From: Charina bottae
Lineage: Eukaryota; Chordata; Lepidosauria; Squamata; Charinaidae
Direction: 5' to 3'
Assembly (NCBI GenBank): GCA_023362775.1
Contig: JALMGJ010000020.1
Location: forward strand, 496,001 to 560,000
Length of the DNA: 64,000 bases
Shown piece by piece: positions 35,101-50,100 of this stretch. The stretch's first letter is position 1, and each line of letters starts with the position of its first letter. Both the position numbers and the translations under genes were made by a program. The notes beneath the pieces were generated by a model that saw only the letters and a list, made by a program, of their open reading frames with translations, was not told where the DNA came from and ran no database searches.

Positions 35101-38100
35101 GGTTTTTTGGTAAAGGAAAGGTTCTCCAAGAAAGGAAACTGATTCCCAAATAATATGATGGGGCTGCTTTGGGGGGCAGGGAGGAATGAGCAATTAAGAG
35201 AAAGGAAGAGATTTAATGAAGGAGAGAAGGTGCTGAATGAAGAAAAAAAGGGAGGAAAATGAAATCAATCATTTGTTTAAACTGAAAGGAAGGTGAAGCA
35301 ATTAAAAATAAAACAAGACCACTTAAAACACAAATCAGATCTCAGGACCAACCGGTAATGGTGCAATAACAGCTTAGACAGCAACTGTTTATGATGGACA
35401 CAGCTGACAAATTAGGAACAAACCCATGGAGCAATCCCAATCGAGGAATCAATATTCCATACTTCAGACGCTGTGATCGGAATGGGCCCTTTGGCCCAAT
35501 ACCTCAGACTGCTCTCCCACCCAGGCAGAAGCTATTTTCTTAAAAGAGGACTGTTTCCCTTTCGGAGTGCCCCAAAGTCCTGTTTTGCATTAGTAAGCTA
35601 TTGAAAAACATCTTGGAAGACAGCAATGGCAAACTGCTCCTGTCTCATACCAAGAAACTGTGCAGATGTGTCCATGTCAATTCAAAGGCAATGTTACAAT
35701 CTTTGTCCCACTTCTGCTCAGGACATCAAAATCCGGCGCACGTTTCTAGTTCTTTCTTTTGAATGGATGTATTGCTGTCTACAGTATGGACTCTCTTATA
35801 TTACATCTGCACATAAAAGAATGTCTGAAATCTGCAACATTAAGAGACACAATTTTCAAGGTTCTTTCAAAGGGACAGCACCGTTTCAGGGTCTAAAGCA
35901 GGGCTTTCCAAGGTGCCGCCGCACCGCCAGCGGCACGGCGGTGGCGTGCAGCGGCGCGCGCACAGTGGCGGCGCGGTGGGGCACGCCCCGCCGCTTCCAG
36001 GTGGTGTGGCGACACACCACGCTGTGTGTGGCGACACACTTTTGTGTCGCGACACACAGTTTGGAAAGCTCTGGTCTAAAGGATTTGTAAATGACTATGA
36101 AATAAAGCAACTTACTGGTGACATCTGGCAAGCTGTGTACTCTGCCACAAGGACCTAGAGTAAGAGAAATTAAACTATTTTAAATCCGACTTTACAGTAA
36201 ACATGATATACTGTAGAGTCCAAGATTAATTACCTCTTTTGGAGTTCATAGCTAATCAATAAAAGCAGCAGATAATAACAGCCCTTTTGCATATCTGTGA
36301 GATGGCCTACAAGCCAAGTAGTTAAATGAATGTGGTAAAATAGCTGCAGTGTTATCACTTGGAGCACGATAGGGGCACCATTTATTCCACTGGTGAATGG
36401 GAAGGGATGGTTGTCTCTGCACCAATATAATGAAGGTTGTGCTAGAATGAGGGTGACTCCCCTACATACTCTCATGTAATTGTCTCAGCCTTTCTCAGAG
36501 CCTGTTGACTTAGCACAAATATAATATACCCAATAAATTATCAAAAGGACAAAAGGACAGAGTATATTTATCTCATTGTTTTTCAAACTTGGCAACTTTT
36601 AAGATGTGTGGACTTCAACTCCCAGAATTCCCCAGCCAGCATGTGGAGTTGAAGTCCACATATCTTAAAGTTGCCAAGTTTGAAAAACACTGATTTATCT
36701 TGTTTGTCTTGCTCAATATTCTCTCATAACCAAGATGGCATGCTAAATTCAGAGGGTGTTTTGTTAATAATCTAACTCAACTGATTCATTATTCAGAAAA
36801 CTAGTTATAACCCCCCTGGCCCAATTATTGGTTTTGTTGGTTGGCAATTCTGAGAAGGGCAGGAGCAACACAACTTTAAGCTGAGAGGCTACTGCAATCA
36901 GTCCACTAAAGAAGTATCTATTGAAGATTATTCCAATGTTTCAAAATTGTTATATAAGATTATTATGAAGTCATTTTAAAGAAGTATACCATGAAGGATA
37001 TGGCTGTAAATCTACCCCAAATCAGAATACTATGTTGAATTTTAGCTGAACTTCCTCAACCAAAGATTTCCAAATGTTAGTTCTCAGGCAGAGAACAGCT
37101 AACTCTTCCTTCAGAAAGTGGTAACACTTCCCAACACTGCCATCTTTTGGCTAGGTATAATTTTTTCACCAGTTTCAACCATGTAGAAAGGAGGTGTATT
37201 TGTGTGTTTGTGTGTGTGTGTGTGTGTCTGACCTTGACCATAAAAGTGTTCTACCTGCATTCAGGTGAATGAGAATAGAGCATCTTATTAGCCTTGAATG
37301 CTGATCCTTGTTAACACAGAGACTAAAAGAGAAGGTACAGGACAGTAGAGGTGGGCCAGTTTAAGCAGCCTTATGTCTGCTTATGGCTGAGTCTATAGCA
37401 GGTAATATTTAGTTATTTATTTATCTGTTCATTCATTCATTCAATTAGTAAAATACAGTATGTATGCCCGCCCCCACCAAAAGTTGCAGTATTTTGTATC
37501 TGCAATTTGCAAGTCATACTTTTTGTGACATTTTAGTTTCCCTAATACTGGTATTGCCAAATCATGAATTTGGATTCTACTCTTTTTATATTTTTATTCT
37601 AATTCATTTTAGAGTTTCTGAGAAGCACAAATATATAAAACTATATACAGTAAAATAAATGGTGTCTGAAAACTATCAGAATGTTCATTACGCAGAAGCT
37701 TACCTGCGGCATGAGAGTTCATGAATACAACAAGCAAGGAGACAAACAAGAAATAGGAGGTTAACTAAACACAAATATGTAGCCTTGGGAGAAATTTGGC
37801 CATGCCAGAGAATGTGTTAATGGAAAGACACTGGAGGTTGGTGTGTCCCAAGAAACCAGCAGAAAGTCAGTATGTTCTGACTAAGAGAATGAAATTCTGA
37901 GTTGGATCCAAAGAGCCATAAATGGAAAGAAAATAACCACAAGCAATGTTCTACAAATGCTTGTACAACAGTTCACAGAATGAAAACTATGTGGGTTATA
38001 TGACAATTCTCTTGTGGCTACTTAAACAAAAAAGGGTACAAATCCTTAAAGCGTTTGTGAAGTATATAATATGAAGAGTAAATGTGCTCTAATCCAACTC

Positions 38101-41100
38101 CATAGTACTAGATTGCTTATTAACAGTGTCATATCCCTTCGCAATGTTGTCGATTAGAAACTCTGGCTTATCAATCAAGTATATTTTCAGTTGTATTATT
38201 TCTGGTGCTTATTCTGTGGTCATTGAGAAAAAGGATGCTAGGCATCAGTGATACTTTAGAACAGAATGTTCCTAGTTCTACTAATCAAAAGAACGGATTT
38301 TATATGTGTACAGCAGGGGAAATAGGTGATGGTAAATACTGGAAGCTCATAAACGGAGACCCTCAATTATTGTATTGTAGGCAGTATGACTGCGTCACAA
38401 AGCTTCATTTGACGCACTCAAGAAAGTCACATTATATAATAACTATACAATCCATTATCCCTCCTGGCACTTAACACTAAGTCTGGATGCTGCAAAATAT
38501 TAAAGACCCCTAAGGAATTGGTTGCTATTTTCACTGTTGCAAACAATAACTTATTCTTTTAAATTTTTCATGTTACTATCTTTAAAATAATGTTCCTTTA
38601 TTTTCAAATGGATATCCCCTAATTTTAGAATTAAGTAACCATCAAACAGCTCATTCCAATTCACTTTTTCCAAATTGTTCCCCAGTGGTGATTAACTGTC
38701 TAAAACAAAGTTGATGGGGATCAAGCCAGCTGGAAAACCACATTCTTTGGCCTGGGAGTAATGTAATCTGTGGAAATAGACTGTGGTTATTCAGAGATAA
38801 TTATAGTGATGTGTAGTAACAGTTAACTCGGTATCCAGTGTTTTGTAGAATCTTTCAAGCACTCTAAAGAAAGTTACTGTGAAGATCTCACCAAGACCTC
38901 TGCCCATACCAAACAAAGTAGGATTCATTTTCTGTCCATGTGGTATTCTTCCATAGAGAGATCGCATCACCTTAGCACTTCCAAAATGCTTGAAACGAGT
39001 TCTTACATGTTCATAATACCATTTCAGAGATCCAGTCTTGACAATCCTGCCCAAGAGATGAGAGACAGTACACACATTAACAGCATTCATTCTTTCAAAT
39101 CTTCTATCAGTTTAAGTATTCCCACTGGCTTCAGTGAGGAAGATTGAAAATATTCTAGAGAATGATAATGCTTTCAATATAACTAAGAAACACAACCTCT
39201 GTCAATACATTACTCATATTCAGGGTAGCCATCTATAGAGAAAAAACAGGGTCCTGCTGTTGGACGTGTTCCAACACCAAGATTCACATTTTGAGTGCTG
39301 TTGTTTGAAGAGCAGCCTCTTTACAGAACCTGCATTTTTCTTCAGATGTTTGGCTCAATGTACATACATCAAGGTTAAGTTATCTGCGTATGAATAATGC
39401 AAGCATAAGGCTGTATTTCCCCAAAAGTATTCTAGGGAAAGAGAATTGCCTTTAGTTTTGAAATACAGATAATATAATATTGAGTCAAAATGAAGGAGCC
39501 ATTGTTCAGAAAATTTCTAAATGATGCCCCTCATTTGGTGACCCTTCAGACATGGAATAGTCCTTAATTGATGAGGATTATCCATATGAGCTGTATAAAA
39601 ACATACCCGTGGCGCTGATTTTGCTGAGGGAATTAGGCTAAGTCTGACTAGTTACTTAGTATTGTTAGTTCTTGATGGTCAAGAAAGTAAGAAACAAAGA
39701 GAAAATGGCTGCTAAAGTAGGGCAGAAGAGGCAGATAAAAGAGAAGTAATGGCCACGAGCAACAGTGGAAAATCCATGAAAAAATAGTATATTTTTTTAA
39801 AGTTTCCCCCTTTATTATTTTAGAATTTTAAAAAATCAAACATGGGCAATGTTCAGCTCTTATCTTTGCACATTTAACTTTTAAAAATACTGTATTATAA
39901 CGTGTTAAACATCGTGTTAAACATTTGCCCATCTAGAAAGAGGATCAAACTCTCGTATTTTAAGAACATGAAAGAAAGCAGCTTCAAACTACTTTGTTTT
40001 TAGATGCATACATGGAGCTAGAGAGGGGGTCTCAATTTATTGGCATCTTTGCAGGAATTGTTATATCTCAGCATAACATACTTACAAAGGTTATTACAAT
40101 AAACACCCAAGGAATATGCACGTGTTGTGTCCCTTGGATAATTATAGTTTTAGTGTCCCCTTCTTTTAACAATGGAAAAAGTCTTTATCAGCATCTTTCT
40201 CTCTTCCAATCCATTCTTCCCTCCAATTTCTACTCTCAATGGTGTCCACGGGGAGTAGCGGTGACAACTGATGAAACATACTTTTGGGACAGCATGACAT
40301 AAATCCTGTGACTTACGTACTTGCATCCAGCATTGGGCCACAAGGATGAAAGGGTACTGTTTGCAGTGCAACATCACAACACAGGTTTCATCATTTTTCT
40401 CTCATCATGACTAGCAGATCCCTGTGTCTACTCAGTTCTGGATATACAGTATTACTAACAGGAGGTAGATTCAAATAAACAAAAACTAACCAAACTAAAC
40501 GCAATATTCTTTGTAAGAATAGCTAAGTCATGGAGGCCATGCTTCATGAGAAATTAAAAGCTCAAGGAAGTTTGCATTTAATGTTCAGTCTGAACTATAA
40601 CAGAGAGAGGAGGAGAGGACAGAACTCTTGCCTAGCCCACTTACCTAGATAGGCAGCATGGGTCACACACCCAACCTTGCTCCTTTTTGTTGTACTGGCT
40701 GCAACTTTTACATATGTACAACTGACAGTCCAAGCACTGGCGTTTGCTGTTTAGTAGGAACTTAAAGGGCTGCAGACAGTGGATACAGAGTGTTTCGTTG
40801 AGGTGGGACTGACTGGACAAAAGCTCCCGCTTTGTGCTTTCTTTTTCAATTTTGCCTTTCAGCTCCCTTGGGGGGGGGAATAAATAAATATATTCATTCT
40901 CATATTCATATATATATATATATACACACACATATACATATAAAGGTAAAGGTTCCCCCCGCACAGTTGTGCAGTCATGTCCGACTCTAGGGGCTGGTGC
41001 TCATCTCCGTTTGTTAGCCGAAGAGCCAGCGCTGTCCGAAGACGCTTCCACGGTCATGTGGCTGCATGACGCGCACGGAATGCTGTTACCTACCCACCGA

Positions 41101-44100
41101 AGTGGTACCTATTAATCTACTTGCATTTGCATGCTTTCGAATTGCTAGGTTGGCAAGAGCTGGAGCTAGTGCGGGAGCTCACTCCGCACACAGGACTAGG
41201 GATTCGAACCTTCGAACTTGCAATCTTCCGATCGACAAGCCTGGCGTCTTACCCACTGAGCTACCACGCCCCTTCATATATACATGCATGCATGCATTTT
41301 TGGATACTGTAAGCCCTCCAGTCTTCTAAGGTGGGTGGACATAATAAATGGAATAAATAGTAATAAAAATTAATAATTTCCATATTGAATGCGTAAGTAA
41401 ATGGTGCCAAAAAAGAAGCTTCCAATGTTAAGTCAGATGGAATGCGAGAGCAGGTGAATTATTCATTCCTAGTGGGGCATTTAAAGTTCAAATTCCATAT
41501 ATGAAACAGAGCAGTGGTGGACAGTTTTCTGTGACCCACTGTCCAAATATTGTTGTTTTTCCCCTTAAAGCAGAGAGGATCAGAATTTTCACAAACTGAT
41601 AGGACCAGGATCTTCTTGCCTCTGTGTGTGAAGCTACAACTATATTTACATTTTGTAAGGCTTTTTTTTTTTAAAGAATTAAAGGTTGCCTCTCTTTTTC
41701 CTTGGATTCTACTGAAAATCTATTTCACTACACCCTCCTCCTACTGAATTCACTTCCTCCTAAAACGTCTCCTTCTATTAATCCCCCCAATACCCTCCTC
41801 TGCCTTGTCTTTCTGTCTGAGCCTCTGCTCTCTAGCCAGTTCCTGGGTTCCTGCTGCCTTCTCCCTGTCTATGCGGCGCAAATGCTGGGAACCATCAGTC
41901 CAACCAAAAGCTCCAGCAGGAGACCTCCAGGGAGACCACACTAGGCAGCCCATGACATTGAGGACCACTGATCATCCCCAACCCACGGCTCAGGCACACT
42001 CCCTCCCTCCAACATGAGTATTTCTTTGTGATGATTCAGGGATGTTTTCACATTGATTATCTGCCTCTCCCTTCCACTGCCACAGGACAAATAATGCCAG
42101 GCCTTCCAAACCTGCTCCGTCAGCTGTATCCTCACCCTTGCCAAGCTGAACAGGAAGGCTGCAACAGCCTTTGCTGGAGCACGGTCATAGACTTTTTTGA
42201 CGGAAAGAAACTCTGGGACCATACTCAGCCAATATTAATTATTTTTACTTCAAACTTTCGCATATGGGGAGGTTGGGTTGGAGATAGGTATCTGTTCCCT
42301 TCCTAATCACAGTTATAGAAAAAGAATTCTTTGAAATGATATGGAAAAGAGGCCATTGTTATACAGTCATCTGCACTGGAGTCGGGTGCAAAGCAGCCAA
42401 TCTATCAACTTGGGGAATGTTCTTAAAAAGCTCTGAACTCTTCTATCATTCTGGATGAAACTGATTATATGGATCCATTCCAGGCTGCATTTAAGGCAGA
42501 TAATGGGATTACACCAGCTTTTTGCTTTCCTTACTTCGCTCCTTGTGAAACACAGATCTGTGGATCCTCCTGGATCTCTCACTGCTTTTGACAGTAGTGA
42601 CTACAGAATCTTTTTGGAATGGCTTTGTCATTTGGAGGCACAGCACAGAAATACAGTGGTATTCTTCCCACCTGTGTTCCATGTTCAGAAGATAGCACTG
42701 GGTGATCCCTCCTTGGCTTCATGGCAGTTAAACTATATTATTACAGGGTTCCTTCTATGTCCAATGCTGTTTCGCTTTTAAACAAAGCCACTGAAACTGA
42801 TGATTAGGAGACAGGGATTACAGCACACTGATCTTTGTTCCTCAGTATCAACTGAATCAGGAGAGACTGGATGTCCTGGACCAGCACCTAAACACAGTAA
42901 TGGGCTGAATGACAGCCACTGGCTGAAACTAAATCCCAGTGAGACAAAGGCCCTGAAGATACATAGTCCCTTTCTCAAGGAGATAGTCTGCTTTGGATGG
43001 GAGTGAATTCCTACGAAAGAGCAGCTATGTAGTAGATATATTACTGAGGGAGGCAATAATGCCCTCCATAGAAAGGAGAGTTGTTTCAAAGCTCTAACTG
43101 GTAAGTCAAATTCAGGTATTCCAGAACAGGAGTAACCTGGGCAGCATTAACCTGAAGGCTGGATCACTGCAGGATGCACCACTTGAGGCTGAGGGTGCAT
43201 TATGCAGGATGCCTTGACTATTAAAAGAAGCACATCCATATCCAGCAAGTGAGTTCTAGGAATAAAGGCTGCTTTATTAGTTATCATACACTCCAATATT
43301 TGTATTTATTTAACGTATTTAGTATCCCACTGCTTTGCCCCTAAAATATTCCAAAGAATCCTACAACAACATAACCATTTATTTATATTTATAAAGCATG
43401 CACTTCATATTTCTTAAAGCAAGAACACACTAAGATTTTCATTGTCACATACTGCTTCTCCAAATACTCCTGACGGCTCCATGGACACACCCATCTAGTT
43501 TTCATGGTAGGAAAATGAGAATAGTTTGCTTCGGCCTTCTGGAATTTGTTTTTTAAAAACTTCCCAGGTTAGTCTGCAGGCCTGTTATTTCCTAGTGGTC
43601 CCCCAAGTCCTCGCCAGGTTCAACTTAACTTTTTAAGGTCTGCCAAGGTTGGGTAGGCATATAAAGCTGAACTCTCAAAATCACAGAGAATCTACATGGA
43701 TGTAATTCTGCATTGATTTTGGATTACTTTCAAGCTTAGGCTTTAGTACACTAGTAGGGAAAGGGAGCCTAATCCCGGTAGATCAGTCTTTCTCAATCTT
43801 GGCAACTTTAAAATGTGTGGACCAACTCCTGCTGGCTGGGGAATTCTGGGAGTTGAAGTCCACGCATCTTAAAGTTGCTAAGGATGAGAAACACTGAGGT
43901 AGATGAAGCCACTGAAACATTCCCGCCACTTGAGTTTGTTACATTTGCTTTTTAAACTGGTTAGGCGCCAACTCTGTGGCTTAGTAGGTCAAAGAATGTG
44001 TGGGAACAAGAGACTGTATTTGGGTATTATTTTGAAATGACATTCATTGTTTAGCTTAGTCATCTAGAGGGGAAAAAACGGGTTTCCCAGGGAACATTAT

Positions 44101-47100
44101 CAGTATCTACATCATACTGTAAAACCACAGATCTGAAAGTATAAAGCAGACATCCTCTGAAGAAGTCTTGGAAATCTGTATTTTGTGACCTTTTCCCGTA
44201 AAACAAATACTTAAGAGGTTCACAGAAACTTTCTGGATGTCATCATAGACCTACGTGATAAGCTATCATCACCACCACCACCACCACCACCACCACCACC
44301 ACCACCACCACCACCATCGTGTTGCTTACTGGGGGCTGGTGGGTGGAAAAGGCTAAAAGAAAGCAGCTTACTAGGCTGTATTAGCAGAAGTCAGGTTCAA
44401 ATTAGGGGCTTTCTGTTCATGGCTCTTAATTGCTGTATGAGGATAATATGCCTGACTCTCACAATTTATTTATTTATTTTTTATCCCACCTTTATTATTT
44501 TTATAAATAACTCAAGGCGGCGAACATACCAAATACTCCTTCCTCCTCCTATTTTCCCCACAACAACCACCCTGGGCTGAGGGAGAGTGACTGGCCCAAG
44601 GTCACCCAGCCGGCTTTCATGCCTAAGGCGGGACTAGAACTCTCAGTCTCCTGGTTTCTAGCCCAGCACCTTAACCACTAGACCAAACTGGCTCTGAATG
44701 TTACTTAGACCCACTAAGAGCAACAGCACTGTTTCCTTCTTATTGTGTGGTTTAGCACACAGAGGTAACTGCATCTGTAGAGTATTTTCAACACAAATCC
44801 AGAATAATGGTCTTGCACAGTGGCTAATGTAATGTAACACTACTTTTATGTTATCTTCATTGGCTCCTAGTTTGTTTCCAGTTCTAATTACTCCCACTTT
44901 TAATAAACTTTTTTTTTTTTAGGTATACTCTTATTCATTAATACCACAATTCTCTTTTTAAACTTTTTTTCCTGATGGAACAGTTTATCTTGCCCCTTTA
45001 ACATCTTGGTTGTCCCTTTCTGCATCTTCTCCAACTTCATAATTTCCTTTTTGAGATACAATGACAGAGATCATACATGAGTATTACCAGATATATGAAC
45101 AAGCATTTTATTTTTAATTCCTTTCCTAATAATGCAACACATAATTTCATTTTTTTTACATCATATGGGTTTACATTTACACTAAGCTACCCAAGATCCA
45201 TTTCCTAGAGTCACTGACAGCTAAGATTCCATCAATATAAATCTAAACTACTGTACATCCTCATGGATAAGCCAAGAATTTTAGGTGCCAAAATACACCC
45301 AAAAAATTGTGTTTGGCTTATCCATAGATGGGCTTACCCACAAGTATACATGGTAATACTTTTTTTAAAGTATAAAGGATAAGCCAATTGTAAAAATTAA
45401 AAAATACAAAAATTTTGAGGGTCAGCTTATCTGCGGGTGGCACATTTTTCATGGTATTTTGGTTAAAAATTTGAAGGTCGGTTTATCCGTGGATGGGCTT
45501 ATCTGCGTGTATATATGGTAAGGATTTTTTGCTGAGTGGGCACTACTTTACACCTACATTGAACTACATTTGCCATTTTAATGCCTTTCCCCTCATTTTT
45601 GAAATTCTTCTGTCCTTTTAAAAAAAATAATTTGGTATATCAAAGAACTTGAACACCCAAAGTAGACACCTCTGACTTCAGATCATTTATCTGAAATCAC
45701 AGTGATTCCAATCTAGATCCTTCAAGAGACCCCAATGTTTGCATTCCTGCATTGATCCATACCATCCATACATCCAACTGATCCATAAAAGAAGCTCTTA
45801 TAAAAAGGGGCCACTTTGTACTTTCTATTTGAGCAAAGTACAGCTCCAGATCCCCTTGGGAACTGCATTCAGGGGTGGCAATCGCTCCATTTTCCTGCCC
45901 AGTTTAGCCCTCAAGCATTTCTGAGAATGTCCAAAGAGGGTAATAGTACGTAGATGAAGTTATGAGAACTATGGTGCAAGAAGAGGAATTGGACAGCAGT
46001 CATCTATTCAGAAATATCCTTGCAGTTTCAAAACTGAAGCTAAACATTTTTATTACTATTAACAATGAGTATTTCAGAAAATAAAGCAAGTTATGGGGGG
46101 AATCTCCAGCAAAGGAGATCGTTACCTTGTCGTGGTGCTGGAGCTTGAGCACCTAAATGAAACCATGAGCTAAACCGTGAAGGGACACCCAAGACGGGAA
46201 GGTCGTGGCAGAGAGGTCAGACTAAATACGATCCCTGGGGAAGGTAATGGCAACCCACCCCAGTATTCTTGCCATGAAAACTAAATGGATCAGTACAACC
46301 AAAGATATGTCGGTATACCGTCGGAAGATGGGACTCCCAGGTCGGAAGATGGTCAAAATGCTACTGGGGAGGAACAGAGGATACGTTCAACTAGCCCCAG
46401 ATGTGATGACGCAGCTAGCTCAAAGCCGAAAGGACAGCTAGAAAAAGAAAACCAAGAAGGCAAGATGGCTGTCTGCTGAAACACTGGAAGTAGCCCAAGA
46501 AAGGAGGAAAGCAAAAGGCAACAGTGATAGGGGGAGATATGCCCAATTAAATGCAAAATTCCAGAGGTTAGCCAGAAGAGATAAGGAATTATTTTTAAAC
46601 AAGCAATGTGCGGAAGTGGAAGAAGACAATAGAATAGGAAGGACAAGAGACCTCTTCCAGAAAATTAGAAACATCGGAGGTAAATTCCAGGCAAAAATGG
46701 GTATGATCAAAAACAAAGATGGTAAGGACCTAACAGAAGCAGAAGAGATCAAGAAAAGGTGGCAAGAATATACGGAAGATCTGTATAGGAAGGATAATAA
46801 TATTGGAGATAGCTTTGACGGTGTGGTCAGTGAGTTAGAGCCAGACATCCTGAAGAGTGAGGTTGAACGGGCCTTAAGAAGCATTGCTAATAACAAGGCA
46901 GCAGGAGACGATGGTATCCCAGCTGAACTGTTTAAAATCTTGCAAGATGATGATGTCAAGGTGATGCATGCCATATGCCAGCAAATTTGGAAAACACAAG
47001 AATGGCCATCAGATTGGAAAAAATCAACTTATATCCCCATACCAAAAAAGGGAAGCACTAAAGAATGTTCAAACTATCGAACAGTGGCACTTATTTCACA

Positions 47101-50100
47101 TGCCAGTAAGGTAATGCTCAAGATCTTGCAAGGTAGACTCCAGCAATTCATGGAGCGAGAATTGCCAGATGTACAAGCTGGGTTTAGAAAAGGCAGAGGA
47201 ACTAGAGACCAAATTGCCAATATCCGCTGGATAATGGAGAAAGCCAGGGAATTTCAGAAAAACATCTATTTCTGTTTTATTGACTATTCTAAAGCCTTTG
47301 ACTGTGTGGATCATAACAAATTGTGGCAAGTTCTTGGTGGTATGGGGATACCAAGTCATCTTGTCTGCCTCCTGAGGAATCTGTATAACGACCAAGTAGC
47401 AACGGTAAGAACAGAGCACGGAACAACGGACTGGTTTAAGATTGGGAAAGGAGTACGGCAGGGTTGTATACTCTCACCCTACCTATTCAACCTGTACGCA
47501 GAACACATCATGCGACATGCTGGGCTTGAGGAATCCAAGGCTGGAGTTAAAATTGCTGGAAGAAACATTAACAATCTCAGATATGCAGATGATACCACTT
47601 TGATGGCTGAAAGCGAGGAGGAGTTGAGGAGCCTTATGATGAAGGTGAAAGAAGAAAGTGCAAAAGCTGGGTTGCAGTTAAACCTCAAAAAAACCAAGAT
47701 TATGGCAACCAGCTTGATTGATGACTGGCAAATAGAGGGAGAAAAAGTGGAGGCAGTGACAGACTTTGTATTTCTAGGCGCAAAGATTACTGCAGACGCT
47801 GACTGTAGCCAGGAAATCAGAAGACGTCTACTTCTTGGGAGGAGAGCAATGGCAAATCTTGATAAAATAGTTAAGAGCAGAGACATCACACTGACAACAA
47901 AGGTCCGCATAGTTAAAGCAATGGTATTCCCTGTAGTAACCTATGGCTGCGAGAGCTGGACCATAAGGAAGGGTGAGCGAAGGAAGATAGATGCTTTTGA
48001 ACTGTGGTGTTGGAGGAAAATTCTGAGAGTGCCTTGGACTGCAAGAAGATCAAAACAGTCCATACTCCAGGAAATAAAGCCAGACTGCTCACTTGAGGGA
48101 ATGATATTAAAGGCAAAACTGAAGTACTTTGGCCACATAATGAGAAGACAGGATACCCTGGAGAAGAAGCTGATGCTAGGGAAAGTGGAAGGCAAAAGGA
48201 AGAGGGGCCAACCAAGGGCAAGATGGATGGATGATATTCTGGAGGTGACGGACTCGACCATTGGGGAGCTGGGGATGGTGACGGCCGACAGAAAGCTCTG
48301 GCGTGGACTGGTCCATGAAGTCACGAAGAGTCGGAAACGACTGAACGAATAAACAACAACAACATGGGGGGGAAAGCATGTCAACTGTTCATAATAGCTT
48401 TATAAATGACCAGGGCTTTACATCTTCCTTTGAAGAACACAACCACTCAAACTATATTCCAATCAGCATCTTACACAAATGAACATTTTTAAGCTGGGTT
48501 TTACCAGCACAGGTCCGCCAGGTTGTCTGATAGACTTCTGTTTGCTTTCAGCACAGCTAGAAATACACAGCACCCTTTGTTTGCCTTTGGGGCGATGATT
48601 AAGGAATGTAGTATTTGCACTGTAGGACAGGTCCTCGGTGGCTTATTTCCAGGTGGGTAGGAGTGGAAAATTTTAACATACATAGTCATTAATGTTGCTC
48701 CTGTGGTACATTAACTAGCAACAGTACACTGAAATGTTTGCTTTTTCTGTTTTTGCAAATGTCTGGAAGTATGACCAAATAAATAAGTAAATACTTTGTG
48801 TACACAGACAAAAAAGGGAATGAACGTGGGGGCTTAACAAGTCAAAACTATAGAAATTAAGCATTTATACACATGAAAAATGTCAGTGCCTAAATAACTG
48901 GCAGTCCGAGACTCTGATTTGGCTGCGGACTATAAAGCACTATAAAGCAATTAATCCTGGGTTTGTACAAAATGTCTGTTTATATAATGAGTACCTTGGG
49001 AGATGTGGTCAAACATGAGATGACAAGATTGAACATCGACATCTTGGGAATCAGTGAACTAAAATGGACAGGAATGGGCGAATTTAATTCAGGAGACCAT
49101 TATATATACTACTGTGGGCAAGAATCCCTTAGAAGAAATGGAGTAGCTCTCATAGTCAATAAAAGAGTGGGAAAGGCAGTACTGGGGTACAACCTCAAAA
49201 ACGACAGAATGCTTTCAGTTCGAATCCAAGGCAAACCATTCAACATCACAGTAATCCAAGTCTATGCCCCAACCACTCATGCCGAAGAAGCTGAAGTTGA
49301 CCGGTTCTATGAAGACCTACAACACCTTCTAGAACTAACACCAAAAAAAGATGTCCTTTTCATCATAGGGGACTGGAATGCTAAAGTAGGAAGTCAAAAA
49401 ATAACCGGAATAACAGGCAAGTTCGGCCTCGGAATACAAAATGAAGCAGGGCAAAGGCTAATAGAGTTTTGGCAAGAGAACACGCTGGTCATAGCAAACA
49501 CTCTTTTCCAACAACACAAGAGACTCTACACATGGACATCACCAGATGGTCAATACCGAAATCAGATTGATTATATACTTCGCAGCCAAAGATGGAGAAG
49601 CTCTATACAATCAGCAAAAGACCTGGAGCTGACTGTGGCTCAGATCATGAGCTTCTTATCGCAAAATTTAGGCTTAAATTGAAGAACGTAGGGAAAACCA
49701 CTAGACCACTCAGGTATGACCTAAATCATATCCCTTATGAATATACAGTGGAGGTGAGGAATAGATTTAAAGGATTAGATCTGGTAGACAGAGTGCCTGA
49801 AGAACTATGGATGGAGGTTCGTAACATTGTACAGGAGGCAGCAACTAAAACCATCCCAAAGAAAAAGAAATGCAAGAAAGCAAAGTGGCTGACTGATGAA
49901 GCTTTACAAATAGCTGAGGAAAGAAGGGAAGCAAAAGGCAAGGGAGAAAGGGAAAGATATAACCAACTGAATGCAGATTTCCAGAGAATAGCAAGGAGAG
50001 ATAAGAAGGCCTTCTTAAATGAACAATGCAAAGAAATCAAGGAAAACAATAGAATTGGGAAGACTAGAGATCTCTTCAAGAAAATCGGAGATATCAAGGG

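Noticed and set aside
35626..36090. 154-codon plus-strand open frame
   Set aside because: It runs from a decayed SINE-like tail into a hAT MITE with an intact target duplication, so it is not an ancient gene.
46353..48384. Minus-strand open frames of 97-178 codons opposite the RTE
   Set aside because: Hydrophobic Ser/Leu-rich shadow frames of the RTE ORF, with no motif.
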